The notes beneath the pieces were generated by a model that saw only the letters and a list, made by a program, of their open reading frames with translations, was not told where the DNA came from and made no database searches. From Microbacteriaceae bacterium UBA1487 (GTDB lineage Bacteria; Actinomycetota; Actinomycetes; Actinomycetales; Microbacteriaceae), in contig DCRR01000015.1 in NCBI GenBank assembly GCA_002325245.1, positions 1 through 64,000 on the forward strand: a stretch of 64,000 bases of DNA, in the 5' to 3' direction. The position numbers and the translations under genes were made by a program. Below, in pieces: positions 1 through 12,272 of this stretch (position 1 is the stretch's first letter; the number at the start of each line of letters is the position of its first letter).

Positions 1-245
1 CTCGATGCCGCGCGCGAACTGCATGATGCGGATACGCACGAAGTCCACGTCATCCCGAACTGCGCCCTCGACCGCGTGCTGGAGCTCCGCAACGCCCAGC
101 TTGTTCAGTGCAACCTTCGGGGCGGCCGTTGTCGGGTGAGCTCGGGGTCGTGTTCTTGATCGCTCCCCCGGCACGGAGCGCGGACCGGGAACGGGTGCGT
201 CTGCGCTGGCGCTGAGCCACGGCCATTCGTACGACTCATTCAGGG
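1..245. other. Left-edge stretch, possible 3'-truncated coding sequence on the minus strand
   Basis: No gene can be called with confidence. On the minus strand one frame is open from about position 177 to the left edge and ends in a protein-like stretch (KLGVAELQHAVEGAVRDDVD, then FVRIRIMQFARGIE), with GTG at about 177 as the only plausible start. The plus strand is also open from base 1 to about 156 (starting LDAARELHDADTHEV). Both readings have mostly G or C in third positions, so composition does not decide between them. I do not recognise a family. It may be the edge of a gene that continues outside the window. Confidence 0.2.
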
Positions 246-295
246 TCGACTACCGTCAGGTAGTCGAATCGGCGGGCACGACCGAACGGTAGTCG
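246..295. repeat. Inverted repeat with a third half-site
   Basis: TCGACTACC at 246-254 is perfectly complementary to GGTAGTCGA at 259-267, with a four-base loop. A third copy of the half-site, GGTAGTCG, lies at 288-295 in the same orientation as the right arm. The arrangement looks like a protein-binding site with an extra half-site, or a weak terminator of whatever lies to the left. There is no T-run. It is about 270 bases upstream of the lipoprotein gene at 568. Confidence 0.4.
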
Positions 296-567
296 GCGCC
301 GTGCGTCTTGGCGCCTCGATCGTGCCGACGCTGATGCCCGGTCTGGGGCGCCGCACGGCTGAGAGCTGCATGTTTCGCCGCATCTTCTTGACCGGGACCG
401 GGCTGGAACCCCAACTCGGATAATCTTCTCTCAAGTTTTTGGGGGCAGATGTGCAAAAGTCGCGTAGTGCCGCGCATAGGCATTTCAAGAGCTCAGGCGA
501 CGCGCCGGGCCAGACTACGAAAGGAGGTCGTCTTCGAGGCGGCTCCATAACCCCAAAGGGGTACGCC
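246..567 (+). promoter_or_regulatory. Upstream region and long leader of the lipoprotein gene
   Basis: This stretch has no supported gene. It holds a possible -10 (GATAAT, 419-424) with no convincing -35. A perfect nine-base Shine-Dalgarno, AAAGGAGGT, lies at 520-528, but no start codon sits within 15 bases of it; the next usable start is the ATG at 568, 39 bases on. Directly in front of that ATG is a small hairpin, ACCCC-AAA-GGGGT (550-562), whose right arm would be the working ribosome-binding site. If the -10 is real, the untranslated leader is about 140 bases. The promoter call is inference; the SD and hairpin are directly visible. Confidence 0.4.
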
Positions 568-1209
568 ATGAACAAGACGACCATCTACACGGGCCTGGCC
601 GCAGCTGTCGCTGCGACGCTGCTTCTGACCGGCTGCACCGCCGACGGTGAGCTCGACATCGACCAGATCACGGACGTTGTCGACGAGGTCACGGACGCGA
701 TCGACGAGACGCCGGAGACTCCGGCCGAGCCGGACACGGTTGACGTGTCGGAGCTCGCAGCCGGCGACACGATCAACGACATCGACATCGTGCGCGAGAT
801 CGCAGCCGACAAGGACTCGGGCCTGCGCACGTACAAGCTCGGCGACTCCGAGTGGGCGATCATCGACGACTCGAAGCCGCTGCCGCAGAACGTCGTCGAC
901 GCGGTCGTGTCGACCGTCGATGCGAAGGTCAACACCGGCGGGCAGAGCAATTCAGCGCTCAACACAACGACAACTGCGGCTGCCGAGCAGTCGAGCGGTC
1001 AGAGCTACCTCACGGGCAAGAGCATTATCGTGATCTGCAAGGCGTGGACCTCGATCGGTGATCAAAACGGGATGTTCTACCTTGTCGGCACGCCTTCGGG
1101 TCAGTTCGTGAAGACCCTGCACACGGCTAGTGAGGCTGTCGCGTTCGCCGAGTCGTACGGCGCCACCAACTACGGGGACGGCAACTACCTGGTCGTCCTC
1201 GCAGAGTAG
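568..1209 (+). CDS. Small secreted lipoprotein of unknown function
   Basis: 213 residues. The N-terminus is a typical lipoprotein signal: MNKT, a hydrophobic stretch from about 7 to 20, and lipobox LLTGC with the lipid-modified Cys at 23. It would be processed by Lgt, which is encoded at 10.4-11.4 kb. Residues 25-60 are very acidic and Pro/Thr-rich, which suggests a flexible linker away from the membrane. The C-terminal 70 residues look folded, with one Cys in the stretch GKSIIVICKAW. I do not recognise the domain. The ATG at 568 is preferred over the longer open frame from 439 because it gives the signal peptide and has a GGGG-type ribosome-binding site. It stands alone, and a strong hairpin follows the stop. 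Confidence 0.75.
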   Translation: MNKTTIYTGLAAAVAATLLLTGCTADGELDIDQITDVVDEVTDAIDETPETPAEPDTVDVSELAAGDTINDIDIVREIAADKDSGLRTYKLGDSEWAIIDDSKPLPQNVVDAVVSTVDAKVNTGGQSNSALNTTTTAAAEQSSGQSYLTGKSIIVICKAWTSIGDQNGMFYLVGTPSGQFVKTLHTASEAVAFAESYGATNYGDGNYLVVLAE

Positions 1210-1220
1210 TAAAAGTCGCG

Positions 1221-1260
1221 CGCAAGGCCGGAGTCGCAATCGAACGACTCCGGCCTTGCG
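1221..1260 (+). terminator. Strong hairpin downstream of the lipoprotein gene
   Basis: A perfect 16-bp stem (1221-1236 with 1245-1260, beginning CGCAAGGCCGGAGTCG) around an eight-base loop starts 12 bases after the stop at 1209. TCCTTGTT follows, which is only weakly T-rich. Position and strength fit a transcription terminator. The stem is symmetrical, so it could also stop transcription arriving from the right. Confidence 0.8.
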
Positions 1261-1267
1261 TCCTTGT

Positions 1268-1696
1268 TCAGCAGGTGTCGCCTCCGCCTCGCGACGTGGC
1301 GTCACCGATCGTCCGATACCAGTACGAGTACGGTCCCGAACCAGAGCTGTTCACTGCTCGCATCCGGTAGTCGACGTCCGTGATTCCGCTCGTGGGGCTG
1401 CACGCAGCACCCGAACTAACAGTCGGCGACGAGCTGCTGTTCGAGCTCCAGGCTGTTGAGGCTCCGTTCGCGAACGTCACCCGCACACCGCCCTCATAGC
1501 TCGTCGCGTAGCCGACGGACGAGCACGAGAACGAACCGTTGAACAGCGTCCGACCGCTAGCTGAGATCGGCATCGAGGCAACGCCGCATCCGCTCGGTGC
1601 GCTGCTCGGCGCTGGCGGGTTCGAGATCACGATCGAGTCCGAATCCGTCGGCGACCACGAACCGGTCGCGTCCGGACCCGAGCAGCGATCCCGACC
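1268..1696 (-). pseudogene. C-terminal remnant of a secreted, Ser/Thr/Gly-rich repeat-type protein
   Basis: The frame is open from a TAA at about 1694 down to the stop at 1268 but has no good start codon. It reads from about DATGSWSPTDSDSIVISNPP to a C-terminus with four spaced cysteines and patterns such as GRTLFNGSFSCSSVGYAT, VRVTFANGASTAWSSN and DYRMRAVNSSG. The alternating hydrophobic/polar pattern and high Ser/Thr/Gly content suggest a surface beta-sandwich (Ig-like) domain. No signal peptide or start remains and the upstream frame is broken, so this is best read as the tail of a degraded gene. The family is not identified. Confidence 0.5.
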
Positions 1697-1951
1697 TTAG
1701 TGCGTGCGCGATCTGCGTATCGGTCGTACATCCCGGCACGCGCCTGCGCGTCGCCGGGCGCCAGCAGGCACCTGGTCAGGTGCCGTAGTTCGCGCAATGA
1801 GCAGTTGGCAGCCGGCCGCGCCCGCCACGCTGACGCGCTGCGATTGAGCTTTCAGTTGCGATCGCGGTTTCGATCTCGCGCTTGGCGACGAGCCGCGAGA
1901 CGTGTTCGCTACGGATGACGACGCGGCGTCAGTTCCTCGGCGACCGGGCCC
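1697..1951 (-). pseudogene. Decayed coding debris in two minus-strand frames
   Basis: Two short open stretches read like protein but lack start codons. One (about 1780 down to 1640) contains LRELRHLTRCLLAPGDAQAR, then GMYDRYADRARTKVGIAAR. The other (about 1940 down to 1780) contains RSEHVSRLVAKREIETAIAT and ends GRLPTAHCANYGT before a stop. Neither is recognised. They overlap each other's ends and the remnant at 1268-1696, which suggests pieces of one or more genes broken by frameshifts. A short palindrome, GCACCT-GGTC-AGGTGC, lies at about 1767-1782. Confidence 0.3.
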
Positions 1952-2608
1952 CTACGGCGCGGCGTGCATCCAGACGATCTTCTCGCCGTCGCCCTCGATG
2001 TGGGCGACGATCGCGACCTTCTCCCCCGTGGAGAGCGTCGCGACGCACTCGAACTCGGCGTCGCCGGTCTGCTCGGTGAGGTCGGGGCACTCGACCGACT
2101 CGACCGCGACCTCATCGGCCTCGGCGATGCTCGCAGCCAGCAGATCCTGGACGTCCAGCACGTAGGAGCTCTGCGCGGAGCTGGCGTCGGCCAGCGACTC
2201 AAGCGCACCGCTGCTCCAGGCCACCGTCGCGCCGCCGACCAGGGCCAGCAGGATGCCCGCTGCGACTGCCGCGATCGCCCACGGACGGCGACGAGGCACC
2301 TCGGACATTCGCTCGCGGGGCGGGAGCGCCGCGTGCGGAGCGACCCGCGGGATCTCGGTGGTGCGTGTCGCCTCGGCGACTTCGGCCATCCGGCGGAAGT
2401 GATCCTCCGGCGCGGGCGCGGGGGCGGCGGCCGCGGACGCCGCAGCCGGGGTCTCGGCGGGCGGCGACGGCTCGACCGTCGGCGTCGGCGGTGCGCCTTC
2501 CCGCGAGTGCTCGGTCCACGCCACGCCATCCCACCAGCGTGAGTACCCGGATCTCCAGGGGTCCGGATACCAGCCGGGCGCCGAGTGGCCAGCTGTCATC
2601 CGATTCAT
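1952..2608 (-). CDS. Membrane protein with DUF2510 and DUF4333-like domains
   Basis: 218 residues. The N-terminus (about 10-35) is a DUF2510 module: GWYPDPWRSGYSRWWDGVAWTEH, with the paired tryptophans typical of the family. A Pro/Ala/Glu-rich linker follows, then one transmembrane helix at about 110-132 (WAIAAVAAGILLALVGGATVAW). The extracytoplasmic C-terminus (about 150-218) carries paired cysteines (VECPDL and FECVATL) and resembles a DUF4333 domain. Both domains are common in actinobacteria and of unknown role. The ATG at 2608 has a GGAAGAG ribosome-binding site; a second Met at codon 4 is possible. The gene lies downstream of pyk in the same direction, separated by a hairpin. Confidence 0.8.
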   Translation of the reverse strand: MNRMTAGHSAPGWYPDPWRSGYSRWWDGVAWTEHSREGAPPTPTVEPSPPAETPAAASAAAAPAPAPEDHFRRMAEVAEATRTTEIPRVAPHAALPPRERMSEVPRRRPWAIAAVAAGILLALVGGATVAWSSGALESLADASSAQSSYVLDVQDLLAASIAEADEVAVESVECPDLTEQTGDAEFECVATLSTGEKVAIVAHIEGDGEKIVWMHAAP

Positions 2609-2623
2609 GTCTCTTCCTGGTGG

Positions 2624-2665
2624 CCGAGTGCGTCGCCTCTACCTTGCCGGAGACGACGCACTCGG
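2624..2665 (-). terminator. 12-bp hairpin between pyk and the DUF2510 gene
   Basis: CCGAGTGCGTCG at 2624-2635 is perfectly complementary to CGACGCACTCGG at 2654-2665, with an 18-base loop. It begins about 25 bases after the pyk stop codon (2691) in the direction of transcription and ends 15 bases before the DUF2510 start. A factor-dependent or GC-rich terminator for the pyk transcript is the simplest reading. No T-run is visible. Confidence 0.5.
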
Positions 2666-2690
2666 TCGAGTGGATCTTCGCGAGGGTTGC

Positions 2691-4148
2691 TCAGTCGGCG
2701 TGCGCGCCGCTCTGCCAGGCGGGAGCCGCGGCGTTGACCGCGTCGCCGACGACGTGCACGCGCAGGTCGTTCGTCGATCCGGCGATTCCGGGAGGGGATC
2801 CGGAGATCACGACGACCTTGTCGCCGACCTCGGCCAGCCCGCGCGCGATCAGCGTCTCATCGACCTGGCGGTACATGGCGTCGGTGTGGTCGACCCGTTC
2901 GACGAGGAACGACTCGATGCCCCAGGTCAGGTTCATGCGGCGGCGGATCGCGTCGTCGGGCGTGAACGCCTTCATCGGGATGCGGAAGCGCAGCCGCGAC
3001 ATGCGACGCGCCGAGTCACCGGACTCGGTGAAGACGCACACGTACTTCGCGTCGACGAAGTCGGCGACCTCAGCCGCGGCGAGGGTGATCGCCCCGCCCT
3101 GCGTGCGCGGCTTCGTGCCGAGCTCGGGGATGCGCTCCAGGCCGTGCTCCTCGGTGGAGGCGACGATGCGGGCCATCGTCGAGACGGTCACGACGGGGTA
3201 CTCCCCCACGCTGGTCTCGCCCGAGAGCATGACCGCGTCGGCGCCGTCGAGGATCGCGTTCGCGACATCCGAGGTCTCGGCACGGGTCGGCACCGGGCTC
3301 GAGATCATCGACTCGAGCATCTGCGTCGCGACGATGACGGGCTTCGCCATGCGGCGGCAGAGCTCGACGGCGCGCTTCTGCACGATCGGAACGGCCTCGA
3401 GCGGCAGTTCCACACCCAGATCGCCACGGGCGACCATGATGCCGTCGAAGGCGTCGATGATCTCCTCGAGGTTCTCGACCGCCTGCGGCTTCTCGATCTT
3501 CGCGATCACCGGCACGCGGCGGCCCTTCTCGGCCATGATCTCGTGGACGCGGGTCACATCGGCGGCGTTGCGCACGAAGGACAGCGCGATGTAGTCGGCA
3601 CCGAGGTCTAGGCCCCAGCGCAGGTCCGCCTCGTCCTTCTCGGAGAGCGCGGGCACGTTGACGGCGACACCGGGGAGGTTGATGCCCTTGTTGTTCGAGA
3701 CGGGGCCGGCCACGATGACCTCGGTGCGCACGCGCGTGCCGTCGGTGTCGAGCACCTGGACCTTGACCTTGCCGTCGTCGATCAGGAGGAAGTCACCGGG
3801 GGCGACGTCGTCCGGGAGGCCCTTGAACGTGGTGCCGACGAGCTCCTTGGTGCCCGCGACGTCCTCCGTCGTGATGGTGAAGATGTCCCCGACCTCGAGC
3901 ATGTGCGGGCCGTTCTCGAACTTGCCGAGACGGATCTTGGGCCCCTGGAGGTCGACGAGCACGGCGACCGGCGCATCGAGATCCGCGGCCGCCTTGCGGA
4001 CGTTCGCGTAGACCTCGTTGTGCACGTCGTAGCTGCCGTGGCTGAGGTTCATGCGGGCGACGTTGACGCCGGCCTCGATGATGGCGCGGATGTTTTCGTA
4101 GCTCGACGTCGCGGGCCCTAGGGTGGCGACGATCTTGGCGCGTCTCAT
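2691..4148 (-). CDS. pyk: Pyruvate kinase
   Basis: 485 residues, usual length. It catalyses the last step of glycolysis, phosphoenolpyruvate plus ADP to pyruvate plus ATP, in the cytoplasm. The start matches the family (RRAKIVATLGPAT). Substrate and cation residues are visible in VARMNLSHGS (R32, N34, S36). The catalytic lysine is K217 in VIAKIEKPQA, with RGDLGVE following at 241-247, and the family signature continues through QMLESM. ATG at 4148 is chosen over the longer open frame because it has a GAAGGAAGT ribosome-binding site and gives the conserved N-terminus. It lies 70 bases after gltD in the same direction, behind a CCA-repeat leader that may carry its own promoter. Confidence 0.97.
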   Translation of the reverse strand: MRRAKIVATLGPATSSYENIRAIIEAGVNVARMNLSHGSYDVHNEVYANVRKAAADLDAPVAVLVDLQGPKIRLGKFENGPHMLEVGDIFTITTEDVAGTKELVGTTFKGLPDDVAPGDFLLIDDGKVKVQVLDTDGTRVRTEVIVAGPVSNNKGINLPGVAVNVPALSEKDEADLRWGLDLGADYIALSFVRNAADVTRVHEIMAEKGRRVPVIAKIEKPQAVENLEEIIDAFDGIMVARGDLGVELPLEAVPIVQKRAVELCRRMAKPVIVATQMLESMISSPVPTRAETSDVANAILDGADAVMLSGETSVGEYPVVTVSTMARIVASTEEHGLERIPELGTKPRTQGGAITLAAAEVADFVDAKYVCVFTESGDSARRMSRLRFRIPMKAFTPDDAIRRRMNLTWGIESFLVERVDHTDAMYRQVDETLIARGLAEVGDKVVVISGSPPGIAGSTNDLRVHVVGDAVNAAAPAWQSGAHAD

Positions 4149-4159
4149 GACTTCCTTCG

Positions 4160-4210
4160 AATTGGTGGTGGTGGTGGGAGTCGAAGTCCTGCAGGGCGTT
4201 CGTGCGCCCT
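4160..4210 (-). promoter_or_regulatory. Leader between gltD and pyk: small hairpin and CCA repeats
   Basis: On the minus strand, AGGGCG (pairing 4193-4198 with 4205-4210, six-base loop) comes just after the gltD stop and could be a weak terminator. It is followed by a run of CCACCACCACCACCA (about 4162-4177) ending 14 bases before the pyk start. A similar CCACCACCAGCACCA stretch precedes gltB. Such unpaired C/A-rich stretches may help translation initiation; no specific regulator is implied. Confidence 0.35.
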
Positions 4211-4218
4211 CCGGGTTC

Positions 4219-5668
4219 TCAGATCGTGATCCCTCGATCGCGCGGACGCACGGGCGAGGGCAACTGCGTCTCCCCTTCAAGGTAGCGGTCCACCGCGGCG
4301 GCCGCGGCACGGCCCTCGGCGATCGCCCACACGATGAGCGACTGCCCGCGACCGGCGTCGCCGGCGACGAACACGTCCGAGAGGGTCGTGCGGTAGTCGT
4401 CGTCGCGGACGACGTTGCCGCGGTCATCGAACGGCACCTCGAGCTGTCCGGCGAGGTAGTCCTTCTCCGGTCCGGTGAAGCCCATGGCGATGAGCACCAG
4501 GTCGGCAGGGATCTCTCGCTCGGTTCCCGACTTCGGAACGCGGCGTCCGTCGACGTACTCGGTCTCGGCGACACGCAGCGCACGCACCTCGCCCGCGTCG
4601 TTGCTCAGGAACTCGACCGTCGACGCGAGGAACACCCGCTCGCCGCCCTCCTCGTGGGCGCTCGAGACCTCGAACAGGGTCGGGTCGGTGGGCCACGGCT
4701 GGTGCTCGGGGCGCTCGCTCGGAGGCTGCACGCCGATCGCGAGGTTCGTCACGCTCAGGGCGCCCTGGCGGTGCGCGGTGCCGATGCAGTCCGCGCCGGT
4801 GTCGCCGCCGCCGATGACGACGACGTGCTTGCCCTCCGCGGTGATCTGGTTGGGCACGGTGCCGCCCGCGACGACCTTGTTCTGCTGAACCAGGTACTCC
4901 ATCGCGAAGTGCACGCCGAGCGCGTCGCGGCCGGGGATCGGCAGGTCTCGCGGAACGGTGGCGCCGGTCGCGACCACGACGGCGTCATAGCGGGTGCGCA
5001 GGTCCTCCCACGAGATGTCGCGGCCGATCTCGACGCCCGCGCGGAAGCGCGTGCCCTCGGCCTGCATCTGCGCGAGGCGCAGCTCGATCTGGCGCTTCTC
5101 CATCTTGAAGTCGGGGATTCCGTAGCGCAGGAGCCCGCCGATGCGGTCGTCGCGCTCGTAGACGGCGACCGTGTGGCCGGCGCGCGTGAGCTGCTGCGCC
5201 GCGGCGAGGCCCGCCGGGCCGGAGCCGACGACGGCGACCGTCTTGCCGGTGAGACGCTCTGGCGGATGCGGGGTCACCCATCCGTTCGAGAACGCCTGAT
5301 CGATGATCGAGACCTCGACCTGCTTGATCGTGACCGCGGGCTGGTTGATGCCCAGCACGCAGCTCGACTCGCAGGGCGCCGGGCAGAGACGACCGGTGAA
5401 CTCGGGGAAGTTGTTGGTCGCGTGGAGCCGCTCGATGGCCTGGCGGCCCTCGCCGCGCCACATCAGATCGTTCCACTCGGGGATCAGGTTGCCGAGCGGG
5501 CAGCCAGCGTGGCAGAACGGCACACCGCAGTCCATGCAGCGACCTGCCTGTCGGCGCAGCTGCGCCGGGTCCTGATTCTCGTAGACCTCTTTCCAGTCCA
5601 TGATGCGGACCGGAACGGGCCGACGCTTGGGAAGCTCGCGCTCCTGGGTCTTCAAGAACCCTTTGGGG

Positions 5669-5676
<8 letters not shown>
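4219..5676 (-). CDS. gltD: Glutamate synthase small subunit
   Basis: 485 residues. It is the NADPH-dependent electron-input subunit of glutamate synthase, passing electrons to GltB for reductive transfer of the glutamine amide to 2-oxoglutarate. The N-terminal iron-sulfur cysteines are present: C47, C50, C55 and C59 (CMDCGVPFCHAGCP), then C98, C102 and C106 (CPAPCESSC). The FAD-binding Rossmann motif is VAVVGSGPAGLAAA (147-160). A second nucleotide motif (VVVIGGGDTGADC) near 290 would bind NADPH. Near the C-terminus, VFVAGDAGRGQSLIVWAIAEGR is the usual FAD-binding end. Its start overlaps the end of gltB by 8 bases, so the two are translationally coupled. Confidence 0.97.
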
Positions 5677-10246
<4,570 letters not shown>

Positions 10247-10355
10247 GAGTACCGTCCTCACGATGGTGCTGGTGGTGGGACGTCGCTGGCCCAACAGGTG
10301 GAGGGGTGCCGGGCCGCCAGGGTGCGGAGTCCGACCTGTCGACGTGGTGCTCGTG
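10247..10355 (-). promoter_or_regulatory. Leader upstream of gltB
   Basis: This 109-base gap between lgt and gltB is the second-longest in the his-trp-glt string. It contains a CCACCACCAGCACCA stretch ending 17 bases before the gltB ATG, similar to the pyk leader, and GC-rich inverted segments. An internal promoter or an attenuating leader for gltBD is plausible, but I see no recognisable riboswitch and no clear -10/-35 pair. Confidence 0.25.
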
Positions 10356-11405
10356 CTACGAGCGGCGGGCGCTCCCACTTGTGGCGGGTGCCTCATCCAC
10401 GTCCCCAGGAGCGCCGTCGATGTCGTCGGCCTCCGAGTAGGTGTCTTCGGAGTCTATCGCAGTCGAGGGCGACCACTCGCGGCCGGGAGCGTAGACGCTC
10501 GGCTCCACACCGCGGTGGTTGCGCGACTGGTAGAGGATGATGAACAGCCCGATGACGATGCCGGCGAGGGCGGCCCAGACGTTGGATCGCACGCCGAGGA
10601 AGGTCTCGCTCGGGTCGAGGCGAATCGATTCGAACCAGGTGCGGCCGATGCCGTACCAGATGAGGTAGAGGCCGAGCACCTTGCCCCACTGCCAGTCGGC
10701 GCGGCGCTCGAACTCGGGCAGCTTCTGGCCCGCGACGAACCGCAGGCGGTTCTCGATGAGCAGGATCACGGCGACGCCGGCAACGTTCCACAGCAGCTCG
10801 TAGAGGAACGTCGGGTGGAACAGCGCGTCGTCGGGGATGCCGACGGGGATCGCCGAGTTCGGGCGGTCGATCTCCAAGCCCCACGGGAGGTCGGTGGGGA
10901 GCCCGAACAGCTCCTGGTTCATGTAATTGCCGAGACGTCCGATCGCCTGCGCGAGCAGCAGCCCCGGGGCGAGCGCGTCGGCGACGCTCCAGAAGCGCAG
11001 CCCGGTCAGCCGGCAGGCGATCGCGATGCCGATCGCACCGCCGATGAGCGCGCCGAAGATGGCATTGCCGCCGTCCCAGATCTGGACGATCTCCCACGGA
11101 TCCTTGCCCTCGCCGAAGTAGTCCCCCGGGTGGGTGACCACGTGGTAGAGCCGCGCGAACACAATGCCGAAGACGACCGCCCACAGCGAGATGTCGATGA
11201 TGATCCACGGCTCACCGCCGCGCTTCGTGAGGCGGTGGTTGGTGAGCACGACGGCGGCGAAGATGCCGATCAGGATCAGGATCGCGTACGCGTGGATGCG
11301 CAGCGAGAAGTCCTCCGGCACGAACGGCAGGAAGGACGCGAGCCACGCACCGAGATCGAAGTAGCGCCAATCAGACGGCGGGCTCGGGATACTCAGCGGG
11401 AACAC
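10356..11405 (-). CDS. lgt: Prolipoprotein diacylglyceryl transferase
   Basis: 349 residues. It is an integral membrane enzyme that adds diacylglycerol from phosphatidylglycerol to the lipobox cysteine of prolipoproteins. The family signature GRLGNYMNQE is at 156-165, and there are about seven hydrophobic helices, including HAYAILILIGIFAAVVL (38-54). The conserved GRTWFESIRLD segment is present near 250. The last 55 residues are an acidic cytoplasmic tail not needed for the core fold. The start is GTG. It sits between trpA and gltB, as in many actinobacteria. Lipoprotein substrates in this window include the genes at 568, 37747 and 42312. Confidence 0.96.
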   Translation of the reverse strand: MFPLSIPSPPSDWRYFDLGAWLASFLPFVPEDFSLRIHAYAILILIGIFAAVVLTNHRLTKRGGEPWIIIDISLWAVVFGIVFARLYHVVTHPGDYFGEGKDPWEIVQIWDGGNAIFGALIGGAIGIAIACRLTGLRFWSVADALAPGLLLAQAIGRLGNYMNQELFGLPTDLPWGLEIDRPNSAIPVGIPDDALFHPTFLYELLWNVAGVAVILLIENRLRFVAGQKLPEFERRADWQWGKVLGLYLIWYGIGRTWFESIRLDPSETFLGVRSNVWAALAGIVIGLFIILYQSRNHRGVEPSVYAPGREWSPSTAIDSEDTYSEADDIDGAPGDVDEAPATSGSARRS

Positions 11406-11453
11406 GGCAGACCTTTCGGCGAGGAACGGAGGCGCGAAGCGCCGGGGTCGAGT

Positions 11454-12272
11454 CTAGTGAGCTTGCGGGATCGACGCGCCCGGGCGCAGCCCGGTCGCCA
11501 GTTCGGCGGCGGTGGCGGCGACACCGGCGACGCCGCGCTCGGCGAGGGCGGTGACGAGGGCCGAGCCGACGATCGCGCCGTCGGCGTACTCGAGCACCTC
11601 GGCGACCTGGTCGCCGCGCGAGATGCCGATGCCGACGCAGGTGTTCTCCGCTCCGGCCGCCGTGAGCCGGTCGACCAGGGTGCGGGCCGAGGCCGCGACA
11701 TCCGCGCGAGCCCCCGTGATGCCCATCGTGGAGACCGCGTAGACGAAACCGCGCGAGTTCTCGACAGTGAGCTTGAGTCGCTCGTCGGTCGAGGACGGGG
11801 CGGCGAGAAAGACGCGGTCAAGACCAGTCCGGTCGCTCGTGGCGATCCAGTCCGCGGCAGAGTCCGGGGTGATGTCGGGCGTGATGAGGCCGGCGCCGCC
11901 GGCGTCGCGCAGCTGGTCGGCGAAGCGATCGGCGCCGTACTGCACGACCGGGTTCCAGTACGTCATGACGAGCACCGGAGCATCGACGCGCGAGCGGACC
12001 GCCTCGACGGCGGTGAAGACATCGCGGATGCGGAAGCCGGCGGCCAGGGCCGCCTGCGTCGCCTGCTGGATCGCGATGCCGTCCATGACGGGGTCCGAGT
12101 AGGGCAGCCCCAGCTCGATCGCGTCGACGCCGTTCTCGACGAGCGCCACCGCGGCGTCGATGCTGGTCGCCAAGTCGGGGAAGCCGACCAGCAGGTAGCC
12201 GACGAGCACGCCACGGCCTTCGACGCGGCGCTCCTCGATGCGGGTGCCGACAGACAACGGGATCGCCCTCAT
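11454..12272 (-). CDS. trpA: Tryptophan synthase alpha chain
   Basis: 272 residues. It cleaves indole-3-glycerol phosphate to indole and glyceraldehyde 3-phosphate; the indole is channelled to TrpB. The catalytic residues E53 and D64 are in DAIELGLPYSDPVMDG. The phosphate-binding GIGISRGDQV and the C-terminal GSALV are present. The start is an ATG overlapping the trpB stop by four bases (ATGA), so translation is coupled. A longer open frame upstream of this start overlaps trpB and is not coding. Confidence 0.97.
   Translation of the reverse strand: MRAIPLSVGTRIEERRVEGRGVLVGYLLVGFPDLATSIDAAVALVENGVDAIELGLPYSDPVMDGIAIQQATQAALAAGFRIRDVFTAVEAVRSRVDAPVLVMTYWNPVVQYGADRFADQLRDAGGAGLITPDITPDSAADWIATSDRTGLDRVFLAAPSSTDERLKLTVENSRGFVYAVSTMGITGARADVAASARTLVDRLTAAGAENTCVGIGISRGDQVAEVLEYADGAIVGSALVTALAERGVAGVAATAAELATGLRPGASIPQAH

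Noticed and set aside
1766..1782. Palindrome GCACCT-GGTC-AGGTGC as a recombination or attachment site
   Set aside because: No duplicate elsewhere in the window, no integrase nearby; it lies in decayed coding DNA.
4160..4180. GGT repeat considered as a start of a CRISPR or microsatellite array
   Set aside because: Only five trinucleotide units, no spacers; treated as a leader element.
4149..4583. Extended pyruvate kinase N-terminus
   Set aside because: The extra residues overlap gltD out of frame; the ATG at 4148 has a good ribosome-binding site and family start.
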